From positions 2,425,646 through 2,489,645 of the forward strand of contig NC_012489.1 of NCBI RefSeq assembly GCF_000010305.1: a DNA stretch of 64,000 bases, written 5' to 3'. A program made the translations under genes and the position numbers. A model generated the notes under the pieces. That model saw nothing but the letters and a program-made list of their open reading frames with translations, was not told the DNA's origin and ran no database searches. The DNA comes from Gemmatimonas aurantiaca T-27 (lineage in GTDB: Bacteria; Gemmatimonadota; Gemmatimonadetes; Gemmatimonadales; Gemmatimonadaceae). Of the stretch, positions 56,217 to 64,000 are shown one piece after another (position 1 is the first letter of the stretch; every line of letters begins with the position of its first letter).

Positions 56217-57415
56217 TTCGCCACAGCCTCCACGCCTTCTCCAGCCACCATGGAGCGCAGTACGCGGCCGGCTCGCGCCGCCGCTTCGGCGATGCGCGCC
56301 GGCGACTGGATGAACGACACACGGAAGAACCCTTCGCCACCGGCGCCGAAGCCAGATCCCGGCATGACGATCACCCCTTCTTCTTCACGCAAGCGGTCGG
56401 CAAACGCCGCACTGGCGATCCCCCCCGGCAGCGGGATCCAGAGATACATGGTGGCCTTCGGCACATCACAGGCAAAACCGTTGGCGCGAAACGCCGCCAC
56501 CGACGCGTCACGACGCTCGGCAAAAATCGCCAGGTTCTGCGGCACAAATTCAGCCCAGCTTTCGATGGCGGCCACGCCAGCGGCCTGAATACCCATGTAC
56601 TGGCCAGTGTCGGTGAACGACTTCACCTTCGTCAGGGCCGACGCGATAGGCGGCGCGGCCACCGCCCATCCGCAGCGCCAGCCGGTCATGTTGTACGTCT
56701 TGGACAACGAATGGAACTCGATGGCCACATCGCGCGCGCCATCGATTTCGAAGATGCTCGGCGGCACATACCCGTCGAACCCCATCTCCGAATAGGCATT
56801 GTCGTACACCAGCAGAATGTCGCGTTCACGGCAGGTCCGCACCACGCGCTCGAGGTAGTCGCGCGGAGCAATCGCTGCCGTGGGATTGTTCGGATAGTTC
56901 AGGTACAACACCCGCGTGCGCGCCATGATGTCGGCCGGAATCTCGTCGAGATCGATGAGAAATTCCGTGCGCGGGCGCAGCGGGTATACATACGGCGTGG
57001 CGTCGCTCATGAGCGTGCCACCGATGTACGCCTGATAGGCCGGATCGGGGATGATGGCCACGTCACCAGGCCCCAGAAATGCAAACGCGATGTGCGCGAG
57101 CCCTTCCTTGCTGCCAAGCAACGGCACCACTTCACTGATCGGATCGACCGCCTGTGAGAAGCGGGTCTGCATCCACGCGGCAATGGCTTCGCGGTATGGC
57201 ACGTGGCCAAGCCCGAAGCCATACCGCTGCAGCGCCGGAACCTCGGCCGCTGCCTGGAGTGCCGCCACCGCCTTCGGTGGTGGCGGCACATCCGCATCGC
57301 CGGCCCCGAGATCGATCACATCCACACCGGCCACCAGCAGTGCCTTCTTGCGGGCCGGAATGTGTGCCAGTGGATAGATCGGGAACTCGTTGAATCGCTG
57401 GGAAAGTCGGGGCAT
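56213..57415 (-). CDS. PLP-dependent aminotransferase (DapL/AlaT-like)
   Basis: The 400-residue class I/II aminotransferase has the PLP Lys in FHSLSKTYNMTGWRCGWA (about 240), substrate-binding NYPNNPTAA, and AFAGFLG-type segments. The opening FPIYPLAHIPARKKALLVAG and DLGAGDADVPPPP fit LL-diaminopimelate aminotransferase-like or alanine/aspartate members. DapL would make LL-DAP from tetrahydrodipicolinate; this cannot be proved here. It overlaps the GHL10 gene by 4 nt. HmgA ends 28 nt upstream on the same strand, so a tyrosine aminotransferase role is another option. Confidence 0.88.
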   Translation of the reverse strand: MPRLSQRFNEFPIYPLAHIPARKKALLVAGVDVIDLGAGDADVPPPPKAVAALQAAAEVPALQRYGFGLGHVPYREAIAAWMQTRFSQAVDPISEVVPLLGSKEGLAHIAFAFLGPGDVAIIPDPAYQAYIGGTLMSDATPYVYPLRPRTEFLIDLDEIPADIMARTRVLYLNYPNNPTAAIAPRDYLERVVRTCRERDILLVYDNAYSEMGFDGYVPPSIFEIDGARDVAIEFHSLSKTYNMTGWRCGWAVAAPPIASALTKVKSFTDTGQYMGIQAAGVAAIESWAEFVPQNLAIFAERRDASVAAFRANGFACDVPKATMYLWIPLPGGIASAAFADRLREEEGVIVMPGSGFGAGGEGFFRVSFIQSPARIAEAAARAGRVLRSMVAGEGVEAVAK

Positions 57416-57443
57416 CGACGACGGAAGTGAAGGAGCGGATGAA

Positions 57444-58637
57444 TCAGGACGTCGGCGGATTGAACTGCGCGTGCTGCGCGTCGATCCAGCTCTGGTGATA
57501 GGCCTCGTCTTCGATGGGCATGGCCTGCTTCGCGACCTGGAGCGGACGGAAGCTGTCCATCATCACGGCGAGTTCGTTGGTGTGCGTGGCCCCGATACTG
57601 GCCTCTGCGCGACCCGGATGCGGCCCGTGTGGCAACCCATCCGGATGGTGCGTGATGGAGCCGTATTCGATGCCCTTGCGGCTCATGAACTCGCTCGAGG
57701 CATAGAACAGCACCTCATCGGAATCCACGTTGCTGTGGTTGTACGGCGCCGGGATCGCATTCGGATCGAAGTCGTACGGACGCGGGCAGAACGAGCAGAT
57801 CACGAAGCCATCACCTTGGAACGTCTGGTGCACTGGCGGCGGCTGGTGAATGCGTCCGACGATCGGCTCAAAATCGTGGATGCTGAAGATCCACGGATAG
57901 AAGTAGCCATCCCATCCCACCACATCGAGCGGGTGGTGATCAAGCACGAGTTCATTGATCTGGTCATACTGCTTGACCAGGATCGGGAAGTCGCCCTTCT
58001 CGTCGTGTGGGGCGAGTTGTTCCGGCCGGCGAATGTCCCGTTCGCAGTACGGCGCGCCTTCCAGCAACTGACCGAACTCGTTGCGATAGCGCTTGGGGAA
58101 TCGCACATGGCCGCGGCTTTCCATCACGAGCAGCTTGGTGGGCCCCTGCGACGGATCGAGACGCCAGCGGTGCGTGATGTTGCGGTGAATGACCACATAG
58201 TCACCAGCACGATACGCCTGTTCGCCGAACACCGATTCGAGCACCCCACTGCCTTCGGCCACATACACCACCTCATCCGCCTGTGAATTGCGGTAGAAGT
58301 GTGTGTCGGTGACGCTGGGCTCCACGTACAACATGCCGATATCGCTGTTGAACAACAGCGGAATACGATCGAGTGTGGCCGAACCGCCCTTCGCGGCACG
58401 TGCCGTGCGGAAGTGACGATGCCGTAGCGACGTTTCGGTGTCCGCTTCCCAGATCACATCGCGCACCTTGCGGGCCGACTTGACCGTAGTGGGCGGATGG
58501 ATGTGATAGAGCAATGACGACGTCCCCACGAAGCCTTCATGGCCCATGAGCTCTTCCGCGTACAGGCCGCCATCAGGGCGGCGGAAGACCGTGTGCCGCT
58601 TACGCGGCACCGTCCCCAACTGATGATAGATGGGCAT
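57444..58637 (-). CDS. hmgA: Homogentisate 1,2-dioxygenase
   Basis: HmgA opens the ring of homogentisate with O2 to maleylacetoacetate. From ATG 58637 the 397-residue protein is shorter than the human and Pseudomonas enzymes (about 430-445), but keeps the motifs MPIYHQLGTVPRKRHTVFR, NSDIGMLYVEPS, ITHRWRLD, YNHSNVDSDEVLFY (metal His/Glu) and HHPDGLPHGPHPG (His). A longer reading to 58934 is antisense-like and lacks homology. It is 7 nt downstream of hppD, giving the tyrosine catabolic pair. Confidence 0.9.
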   Translation of the reverse strand: MPIYHQLGTVPRKRHTVFRRPDGGLYAEELMGHEGFVGTSSLLYHIHPPTTVKSARKVRDVIWEADTETSLRHRHFRTARAAKGGSATLDRIPLLFNSDIGMLYVEPSVTDTHFYRNSQADEVVYVAEGSGVLESVFGEQAYRAGDYVVIHRNITHRWRLDPSQGPTKLLVMESRGHVRFPKRYRNEFGQLLEGAPYCERDIRRPEQLAPHDEKGDFPILVKQYDQINELVLDHHPLDVVGWDGYFYPWIFSIHDFEPIVGRIHQPPPVHQTFQGDGFVICSFCPRPYDFDPNAIPAPYNHSNVDSDEVLFYASSEFMSRKGIEYGSITHHPDGLPHGPHPGRAEASIGATHTNELAVMMDSFRPLQVAKQAMPIEDEAYHQSWIDAQHAQFNPPTS

Positions 58638-58644
58638 CGTCGGC

Positions 58645-59769
58645 TCAGAGGTTGCCGCGGAGTTCTTGCTCGCGCTCGATGGCCTCGAACAGGGCGCGGA
58701 AATTGCCCTTGCCAAAACTCGTGGCGCCCTTGCGCTGGATGATCTCGAAGAAGAGCGTCGGGCGATCTTCCACCGGCTTCGTGAAGATCTGCAGCAGGTA
58801 GCCGTCGGGATCGCGGTCCACGAGGATGCCCAGTGCGGCCAGTTCTTCGAGCTTCTCGTCGATCTTACCCACGCGCTCCTGCAGGTCCTCGTAGTACGAG
58901 GTTGGCACGGAGAGGAACTCCACGCCGCGATCACGCAGGGCCGTCACGGTCGCCAGGATGTCGTCGGTGGCCAGCGCGAGGTGTTGCGCGCCGGGGCCGC
59001 CGTAGAAATCGAGGTACTCCTCGATCTGCGACTTCTTCTTGCCCGATGCCGGCTCGTTGATCGGGAACTTGATGCGATCGTTGCCATTGGCCATCACCTT
59101 GGACATCAGCGACGAATACTCGGTGTTGATATCGGTATCGTCGAAGGTGATGAGATTGCGGAAGCCCAGCACGTCGGCGTAGTAGCCGACCCACTGATTC
59201 ATCTTGCCGAGTTCCACATTGCCGACGCAGTGGTCGATGTACTTGAGACCCACGTCGGACGGCTGATAGTGCGGCGTCACGGCCTTGAAGCCCGGCAGAA
59301 ACACGCCGTTGTAGTTTCGACGCTCGACCAGCGAGTGAATCGTGTCGCCATACGTGCCGATGGCGGCAATCACCACTTCGCCGTGTTCGTCGGAGTAGAC
59401 CTGCGGCTCCTGAATGGGAATGGCGCCACGGGCAATCGCCGTCTCGTAGGCAAGGCGGGCATCGTCCACCCAGAGTGCGTAGTCACGCACACCGTCGCCA
59501 TGACGGTGCACGTGTTCGGCGATGGGGGTGTCCGCCGTGATCGACGTGGTGAGCACCAGTCGGATCTTGCCCTGCTGCATCAGGTAGCTGGCGCGATCAC
59601 GCACACCCGTTTCCGGGCCGCGATACGCAACCAGTGAATAGCCAAAAGCGGCGCGGTAATAGTGACTCGCTTGCTTGGCATTGCCGACATAAAACTCGAC
59701 GTAGTCGGTGCCATTGATCGGAAAGGCATCCTGCTCGGTGCCGATCTCGGGGGTGGTCAACGTGGCCAT
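58645..59769 (-). CDS. hppD: 4-Hydroxyphenylpyruvate dioxygenase
   Basis: HppD converts 4-hydroxyphenylpyruvate to homogentisate. The 374-residue protein has two VOC-fold repeats. The C-terminal half holds the iron ligands: DHCVGNVELGKM (His), AQHLALATDDI (His) and FFEIIQRKG (Glu). The phrases FGKGNFRALFEAIEREQE and PTSYYEDLQERV are typical. A GAGGTG site precedes the ATG by about 7 nt. It is followed 7 nt later by hmgA, then the aminotransferase. The fumarylacetoacetase and maleylacetoacetate isomerase genes are not in the window. Confidence 0.95.
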   Translation of the reverse strand: MATLTTPEIGTEQDAFPINGTDYVEFYVGNAKQASHYYRAAFGYSLVAYRGPETGVRDRASYLMQQGKIRLVLTTSITADTPIAEHVHRHGDGVRDYALWVDDARLAYETAIARGAIPIQEPQVYSDEHGEVVIAAIGTYGDTIHSLVERRNYNGVFLPGFKAVTPHYQPSDVGLKYIDHCVGNVELGKMNQWVGYYADVLGFRNLITFDDTDINTEYSSLMSKVMANGNDRIKFPINEPASGKKKSQIEEYLDFYGGPGAQHLALATDDILATVTALRDRGVEFLSVPTSYYEDLQERVGKIDEKLEELAALGILVDRDPDGYLLQIFTKPVEDRPTLFFEIIQRKGATSFGKGNFRALFEAIEREQELRGNL

Positions 59770-60025
59770 GGGCGCACCTCAAGTGATGGAAGTGATCGAC
59801 GGCGCGCGCAGCCTGGGAAGGAAGTGGCTGGGCGCGACACACAACGCGATGCCGAACGCGGCACCGGGCGGGCGATCCTTCCGATCAGATGTGAGACCGC
59901 GGCAGCGCGGCGATCCAGGCGCGCTGCCGCTGATCCTCCGAGAGAGGCGAGAACAACATGAGAGGAAAGTTAGTGCAGGTGCAGGACGAGAGTCAGCGCG
60001 CGACGACCGAGTGTTTCCGGCGCGC

Positions 60026-60406
60026 CTACTGCTTCGCGATCAGACGGTCCTTGATCTTGTCGTACAGCCCCTGCGTCAGGATGCCCTTCTGGACGAGCTG
60101 TGCCTTGTTGGCGTACGGCCGCGCGGCGATGATGCGCGCCGCATAGGCCTTGCCGATCCCCGGCACGGTCTCGAGTTCGGCCGCCGAAGCGCGATTGATA
60201 TCGATCGGCACGGTCGCCTTGGGCGCGATCGCGGCGCTCGCGCCAGCCGCGGACGCCGCCGCAGCGGCCTTGCCGCCTGGTGTCGGAGACGCAGCCTTCG
60301 CGGCCGCCTGCGCGTCGGCCGACGGCAAGGAGACAAACACCGTGGCCACGGCCGCAGCGGTCACCGCCAACAGGCGCAGCATGGCACGAGGGGAAAACCG
60401 AAACAT
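60026..60406 (-). CDS. ComEA-like helix-hairpin-helix protein
   Basis: The 126-residue protein has an N-terminal signal (about 1-33) and a short Ala-rich linker. One HhH DNA-binding domain follows (about 70-126: VPIDINRASAAELETVPGIG, KAYAARIIAARPYANKAQL). ComEA uses the same domain to bind incoming DNA, but no ComEC is nearby. A very strong Shine-Dalgarno (AGGAGGA) lies 5 nt before the ATG. Divergent from the YncE gene over 273 bp, where a 7-bp hairpin (60460-60478) is the only structure I see. Confidence 0.85.
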   Translation of the reverse strand: MFRFSPRAMLRLLAVTAAAVATVFVSLPSADAQAAAKAASPTPGGKAAAAASAAGASAAIAPKATVPIDINRASAAELETVPGIGKAYAARIIAARPYANKAQLVQKGILTQGLYDKIKDRLIAKQ

Positions 60407-60679
60407 GGATTCCTCCTGGGAGAGCGGGCGGGATCACGCAGCGGACTACCTAACTTCTCGCGCCTCCCTGAGAGGCGCCAGCAGTCCCCTGGTCCTATCC
60501 GTCAGCGGCGCAATTGTTTCCCGACCCGGCCTGCCCCTTCCCAGACGCCCCTCCCCTCCGTATCAATTGGGAGTTGAACAGTCGGGATGCAGGGTAGAAC
60601 TTGTTCACGCACCAACTTCAGCTCCGCGGCATCCCGCTGCGGCGTCTCAGAAACTGTCCCCATCTGGATCTTTCGGAGC

Positions 60680-61738
60680 ATGTCTGTGATTCCCGCATTC
60701 AGGATCAGCGCCGGCGCCATCGCCAGCGCTCTGACCATCGGCGCGATCGCGCTTCCCGCCCAGCAGGCGGCCCATGCCGGCCATGGCGCAGCAAGCGTGG
60801 CCGCCCAGGCGCCTGCCGGCCCCGGAGTCTATGAACTGGCATCCGACGGCAAGGGTTCGCTGTTCGTGGCCTTTGCGGGCTCGCGCGACAAGCCCGGCGG
60901 CGGCCTGATCACCTATGACGCCGCCACGCTCAAGGAAAAGAAGCGTGTCGAACTCGGCAGCTCGGCGCCGTACGGCATGGGCATCAATTCCAAGACGGGC
61001 ATCCTCTACACCACGAACACGCGCGCCGGCAACATCACCGCCATCGAAGCGGCGTCGGGCAAGATCGTGGCGACCATCACCGATCCGACGGAAGCCAACG
61101 CGCACCTCTTCCGCGTGCTCGTGGACGAAGCGTCGAACACGGTCTACGCCTCGGTGACCGGCGGTCGGATCTGGGTGATCGACGGCAAGACCAACACGCT
61201 CACCCGTGTGCTCGAGAACATCGGCGCGACCACGATCGGTCTGGCGCTCGATCCGGCCAGCAACCAGTTGTACGCGGCCAACATGGGCCACAACCAGGTG
61301 GCGGTGATCGACCTCAAGTCGGGCCGTGTCACGCGTCGCATCAGCACCGATGGCAAGCGCTCCAGCATGCTGGCCCTCGATGCCGCCACGTCGCGCCTGT
61401 TCGTGTCCAACCAGGAGTCGGGCGACGTGTCCGTGATCGACCTGAAGGAGAACAAGGTCATCAAGACCATCCCGACCGGCGGTGGTGCGCTGGGCATGTC
61501 GTATGTGCCGCAGCACGGCCGCGTGTACGTGGCCAACCGTCAGGCGGGCACGGTGTCGATCATCGACGCGAAGACGCTCGACAAGGTTGCCGATGTGCCG
61601 GTGGCCGGCTATCCGAACACCGTGTTCGTGGACGCGAAGGGCGATGTGTTCGTGACCTCCAAGCTCAAGACGGCCAAGGATGCGCAGCCGGCTGGTGATC
61701 TGGTGGTTCGTATGAGCGCCCCGACGCTGGTTCCGTAA
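60680..61738 (+). CDS. YncE/YVTN-family beta-propeller exported protein
   Basis: The 352-residue product has a signal peptide (about 1-40; cleavage near AQQAAHA) and a seven-bladed YVTN/YncE propeller. Blades repeat D...TLYV.N...GTVSVID..T..V...I.VG, for example SRLFVSNQESGDVSVIDLKE and GRVYVANRQAGTVSIIDAKT. The role is unknown; related proteins bind DNA, metals or surface partners. The ATG at 60680 has CGGAG only 3 nt away, which is close, and a longer start at 60587 remains possible. TTGAAC-N15-TAGAAC near 60563-60590 is a weak promoter candidate. It ends at a hairpin (61757-61795). Confidence 0.82.
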   Translation: MSVIPAFRISAGAIASALTIGAIALPAQQAAHAGHGAASVAAQAPAGPGVYELASDGKGSLFVAFAGSRDKPGGGLITYDAATLKEKKRVELGSSAPYGMGINSKTGILYTTNTRAGNITAIEAASGKIVATITDPTEANAHLFRVLVDEASNTVYASVTGGRIWVIDGKTNTLTRVLENIGATTIGLALDPASNQLYAANMGHNQVAVIDLKSGRVTRRISTDGKRSSMLALDAATSRLFVSNQESGDVSVIDLKENKVIKTIPTGGGALGMSYVPQHGRVYVANRQAGTVSIIDAKTLDKVADVPVAGYPNTVFVDAKGDVFVTSKLKTAKDAQPAGDLVVRMSAPTLVP

Positions 61739-61756
61739 TACGGCATCATTTTCGGC

Positions 61757-61795
61757 ACAGAGCCCCCGGAATCTTCTTGATTCCGGGGGCTCTGT
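61757..61795. terminator. Bidirectional terminator between YncE and AacS genes
   Basis: A perfect 16-bp stem (61757-61772 with 61780-61795) and 7-nt loop, followed by CTTTG on the plus strand and by GCCGAAAAT on the minus strand. It is placed between two convergent genes. Confidence 0.88.
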
Positions 61796-61820
61796 CTTTG
61801 TCACCACTCCACCACGGCTC

Positions 61821-63839
61821 TCACGACACGGCCAGTTCCGGTCGATCGCGGAAGTAGGCCAGTGATTCCGGATTGGCCAGCGCATCCTGATTCTTCACGG
61901 GCCGCCCATGGATGGTCTCACGCACGGCCAGCTCCGTGATCTTGCCACTGATGGTGCGCGGGATATCGGGCACCGACACGATCACCCGGGGCACATGATG
62001 AGGACTGGTGTGTTCCCGAATGCGCCGGCCAATGGCCTGCTGCAGGGACGCATCCAGAACCTGCCCTTCGCGCAGCCGTACAAACAACACCACGCGCGAG
62101 TCCGGTCCGTCGGCGCTTTGGTAGCGCTGTTCCACCACGAGCGACTCGAGAACCTCGGGGATCTGTTCGACCTGACGGTAGATCTCCGCTGTGCCGATGC
62201 GCACCCCGCCAGGATTGAGCGTCGCGTCGCTGCGCCCATGAATGATGAGCCCATCATGAGCCGTGAGTTCCACCCAATCGCCGTGTCGCCACACACCGGG
62301 GAAATGCTCGAAGTAGGCAGCCCGATACACGGCGCCATCGGGATCATTCCAGAACGCCACCGGCATGCTCGGAAACGGTTTGGTGCACACCAACTCACCA
62401 GGTTCCTGCGTCACCGGCTGCCCCTCGTCGTTCCACACATCGACAGACATACCCAGCCCGCGCATCTGCAACTCGCCGCGATACACGGCCCCCGTGGGGT
62501 CACCCAGCGCGAAACAGCTCACGATGTCCGTGCCGCCACTGATGCTGCAGAGCCGAATCGACGGAGAAATATCCCGGTACACGAAGTCGTAGCTGTGTTC
62601 TGCCAACGGGCTGCCGGTGGAGAGGATGCTGCGCAACGCGCCGAGCTTCACACTCGTGCGCGGAGTCACGCCTTCCTTCTCCAACACCGCGAGATACTTG
62701 GCGCTGGTACCAAACACCGACACCCGCTCGGCCTCGGCCATCCGCCACAGAATGGCCGGATCGGGGGCCAGCGGCGCACCGTCGTACAGCACCACGGTCG
62801 CGCCGAGTGCGAGCCCGGAGACGAGCCAGTTCCACATCATCCACCCGCAGGTGGTGAAGTAGAACAACACGTCGTCGGCATGCAGGTCCGTGTGCAGCGC
62901 CAGTTCCTTCCAATGCTGCAACAGCGTGCCGCCGGCGCCGTGCACCATGCACTTGGGCAATCCGGTGGTGCCCGATGAATACATGACGTACAACGGATGA
63001 TCGAACGGCAGGCGCACGAACGACGGCTCCTGCGCGGCAGCATGGGCCGCCAGCACCTGATCGAACGTTTGTGCACCGGCAACACCACTGACATCGGGCG
63101 TCGTCTCGAGATACGGCACCACCCACACCGCCCGCAGCGATGGAATGGCCGCTGCGATCTCGGCGAGACGGGGCAGACAATCGATACGCTTGCCCGCGTA
63201 GCGATAGCCATCCGCTGCGATGAGCACGGTGGGGGTGATCTGTCCAAACCGATCGAGCACCCCCTTGGTGCCAAAATCGGGAGAGCAGCTCGACCACACG
63301 GCCCCCAATGATGCCGTGGCCAGCATGGCGATCACGGTCTCCGGGAGATTGGGCATCCAGCCGGCCACACGATCCCCGACGCCGACTCCCTGCGCGGCCA
63401 GGGCTGCCGCACACTGCGCCACGCGCGTCGCCAGTTCGGCAAACGTCAATCGTTGCTGTGCCCCCTGCTCGTTCCACGCGACAATGGCCAGCCCATCGTC
63501 CCGTCGGCGCAGAAGATGTTCGGCAAAGTTGAGTCGTGCCTCGGTGAACCAGCGCGGACCAAGCACCGGATCCGGCGGTGCCATGCGGTCCCCACCCACC
63601 AGGACCTCACGCCACGGCGCATCGGCAGGTCCGGGACCATCGGCCATGATATCGGCCGCACGCCACACTTCCTGCCAGAAACGTTCGGGATGTTCCACCG
63701 ACCATCGCTGCAACGCGTGCGCGTCACGTACGGCGGCAGGCACCACCTCGCGTTGCGTCAGATCCTGCAGAAACTGCTGCAAGCGTGTCGCGGCGACCGC
63801 GTCCGCGCTCGGCGTCCAGAGTGGCAAAGAATCAGTCAC
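61821..63839 (-). CDS. aacS: Acetoacetate-CoA ligase
   Basis: The 672-residue adenylate-forming enzyme activates acetoacetate to acetoacetyl-CoA. It has the P-loop YSSGTTGLPKCMVHGAGGTL, the typical opening (MADGPGPADAPW; GPRWFTEARLNFAEHLL), the A8 hinge GRSDATLNPGGVRIGTAEIY and the C-terminal lysine segment TISGKITELAVRE. The length matches acetoacetyl-CoA synthetase (about 650) rather than Acs or AcsM. The start is GTG at 63839 and no good Shine-Dalgarno is visible. Fumarylacetoacetate hydrolysis, the last step after HppD and HmgA, releases acetoacetate; this enzyme could feed it to central metabolism. Confidence 0.92.
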   Translation of the reverse strand: MTDSLPLWTPSADAVAATRLQQFLQDLTQREVVPAAVRDAHALQRWSVEHPERFWQEVWRAADIMADGPGPADAPWREVLVGGDRMAPPDPVLGPRWFTEARLNFAEHLLRRRDDGLAIVAWNEQGAQQRLTFAELATRVAQCAAALAAQGVGVGDRVAGWMPNLPETVIAMLATASLGAVWSSCSPDFGTKGVLDRFGQITPTVLIAADGYRYAGKRIDCLPRLAEIAAAIPSLRAVWVVPYLETTPDVSGVAGAQTFDQVLAAHAAAQEPSFVRLPFDHPLYVMYSSGTTGLPKCMVHGAGGTLLQHWKELALHTDLHADDVLFYFTTCGWMMWNWLVSGLALGATVVLYDGAPLAPDPAILWRMAEAERVSVFGTSAKYLAVLEKEGVTPRTSVKLGALRSILSTGSPLAEHSYDFVYRDISPSIRLCSISGGTDIVSCFALGDPTGAVYRGELQMRGLGMSVDVWNDEGQPVTQEPGELVCTKPFPSMPVAFWNDPDGAVYRAAYFEHFPGVWRHGDWVELTAHDGLIIHGRSDATLNPGGVRIGTAEIYRQVEQIPEVLESLVVEQRYQSADGPDSRVVLFVRLREGQVLDASLQQAIGRRIREHTSPHHVPRVIVSVPDIPRTISGKITELAVRETIHGRPVKNQDALANPESLAYFRDRPELAVS

Positions 63840-63863
63840 ACCACAAAAGGCAGGGGGAAACGA

Positions 63864-64000
63864 TCAGCGCACTTCGTGCTGGGCGAGCATCACGGCACGG
63901 CATCCTGGGCCGTGCGCTTCGCAGTACCAGCCGTGGCGATCGTGAAAAACCAGGTGGGGGGCGTCATTCGGCCGCAGTCGCACCCGCACAAGATGCTCCA
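63864..64000 (-). CDS. Unidentified protein, C-terminal part
   Basis: The reading frame enters from beyond the window and stops 24 nt before the aacS start. The ~44 visible residues include HLVFHDRHGWYCEAHGPGC and end MLAQHEVR. The two Cys and several His may bind a metal. Frame choice rests on its position directly upstream of aacS; two other frames are also partly open here. No function can be assigned. Confidence 0.45.
   Translation of the reverse strand, partial: EHLVRVRLRPNDAPHLVFHDRHGWYCEAHGPGCRAVMLAQHEVR

Noticed and set aside
58638-58934. 99-codon N-terminal extension of hmgA
   Set aside because: Its Ser/Arg-rich sequence lies over the end of hppD; the conserved start MPIYHQLG is at 58637.
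60460-60478. 7-bp hairpin between comEA-like and YncE genes
   Set aside because: The stem is short, without T-run or nearby promoter elements, so I give it no role.

Overview
The window is high-GC bacterial chromosome with no plasmid, phage, insertion-sequence or CRISPR signature. A SusC/SusD outer-membrane pair, a DUF5916 barrel protein, many short lipoproteins with Ig-like or RCC1 repeats, LPS acyltransferase and type II secretion genes, an M56 peptidase ending in a TonB-plug-like segment, and no encoded CCA on the tRNAs together suggest a diderm. The mix fits Gemmatimonadota (Gemmatimonas-like) best. That placement is inferred from gene content, not from a marker-gene comparison.

Layout. 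1-3.4 kb: tail of an M20 peptidase, a 98-nt hairpin element, gluQRS, an Rrf2 regulator, gspG and a zinc-ribbon/SH3 protein. 3.6-10.7 kb: DUF5916 protein converging on a susC-susD pair. 10.9-16.5 kb: a tightly packed six-gene operon (FMN-binding protein, ApbE flavin transferase, RnfD/NqrB-like membrane protein, thioesterase, DUF4159 protein, FAD dehydrogenase), the best candidate here for an undescribed system. 16.5-23.3 kb: surface or secreted proteins (Big-1-like Ig repeats, a BsuPI-like lipoprotein, a seven-blade RCC1 lipoprotein, a CsgG/FlgO-like protein), a CNNM/CorC transporter and tRNA-Pro. 23.3-31.7 kb: PPK2, PNPOx-like and CDF genes in one operon; LPS acyltransferase and mtgA; an SDR; DUF4403; two exported proteins. 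31.8-33.8 kb: BlaI/M56 regulatory pair. 33.8-34.9 kb: a VapBC-like pair with an altered toxin active site, and two small genes (41 and 53 codons) behind a consensus promoter with an attenuator-like leader between them. 35-42.6 kb: PD40 protein, LytTR regulator, fused acyl-CoA mutase IcmF, a Cys-rich CWC protein and a PAS histidine kinase.

42.9-45.7 kb: eight tRNA genes (Gly, then Thr, Leu, Asp, Glu, Glu, Trp and His in one array), an Ig-like lipoprotein and EF-P. 45.8-50.2 kb: the tesA/ybbA/ybbP-type locus (SGNH esterase divergent from an ABC ATPase and giant permease). 50.2-57.4 kb: a lipoprotein, a TPR tail-anchored protein with an epimerase and a small unknown, ApaG, a GHL10 hydrolase and a DapL-like aminotransferase. 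57.4-64 kb: tyrosine catabolism (hmgA, hppD), a ComEA-like HhH protein, a YncE-type propeller, and acetoacetate-CoA ligase, which could activate the acetoacetate released by the homogentisate pathway.

The tRNA array, EF-P and GluQRS serve translation. The flavin operon looks like an electron-transfer module. IcmF, AacS, HppD/HmgA and the SDR indicate short-chain acyl and aromatic amino-acid catabolism. Strong hairpin terminators sit between most convergent genes.
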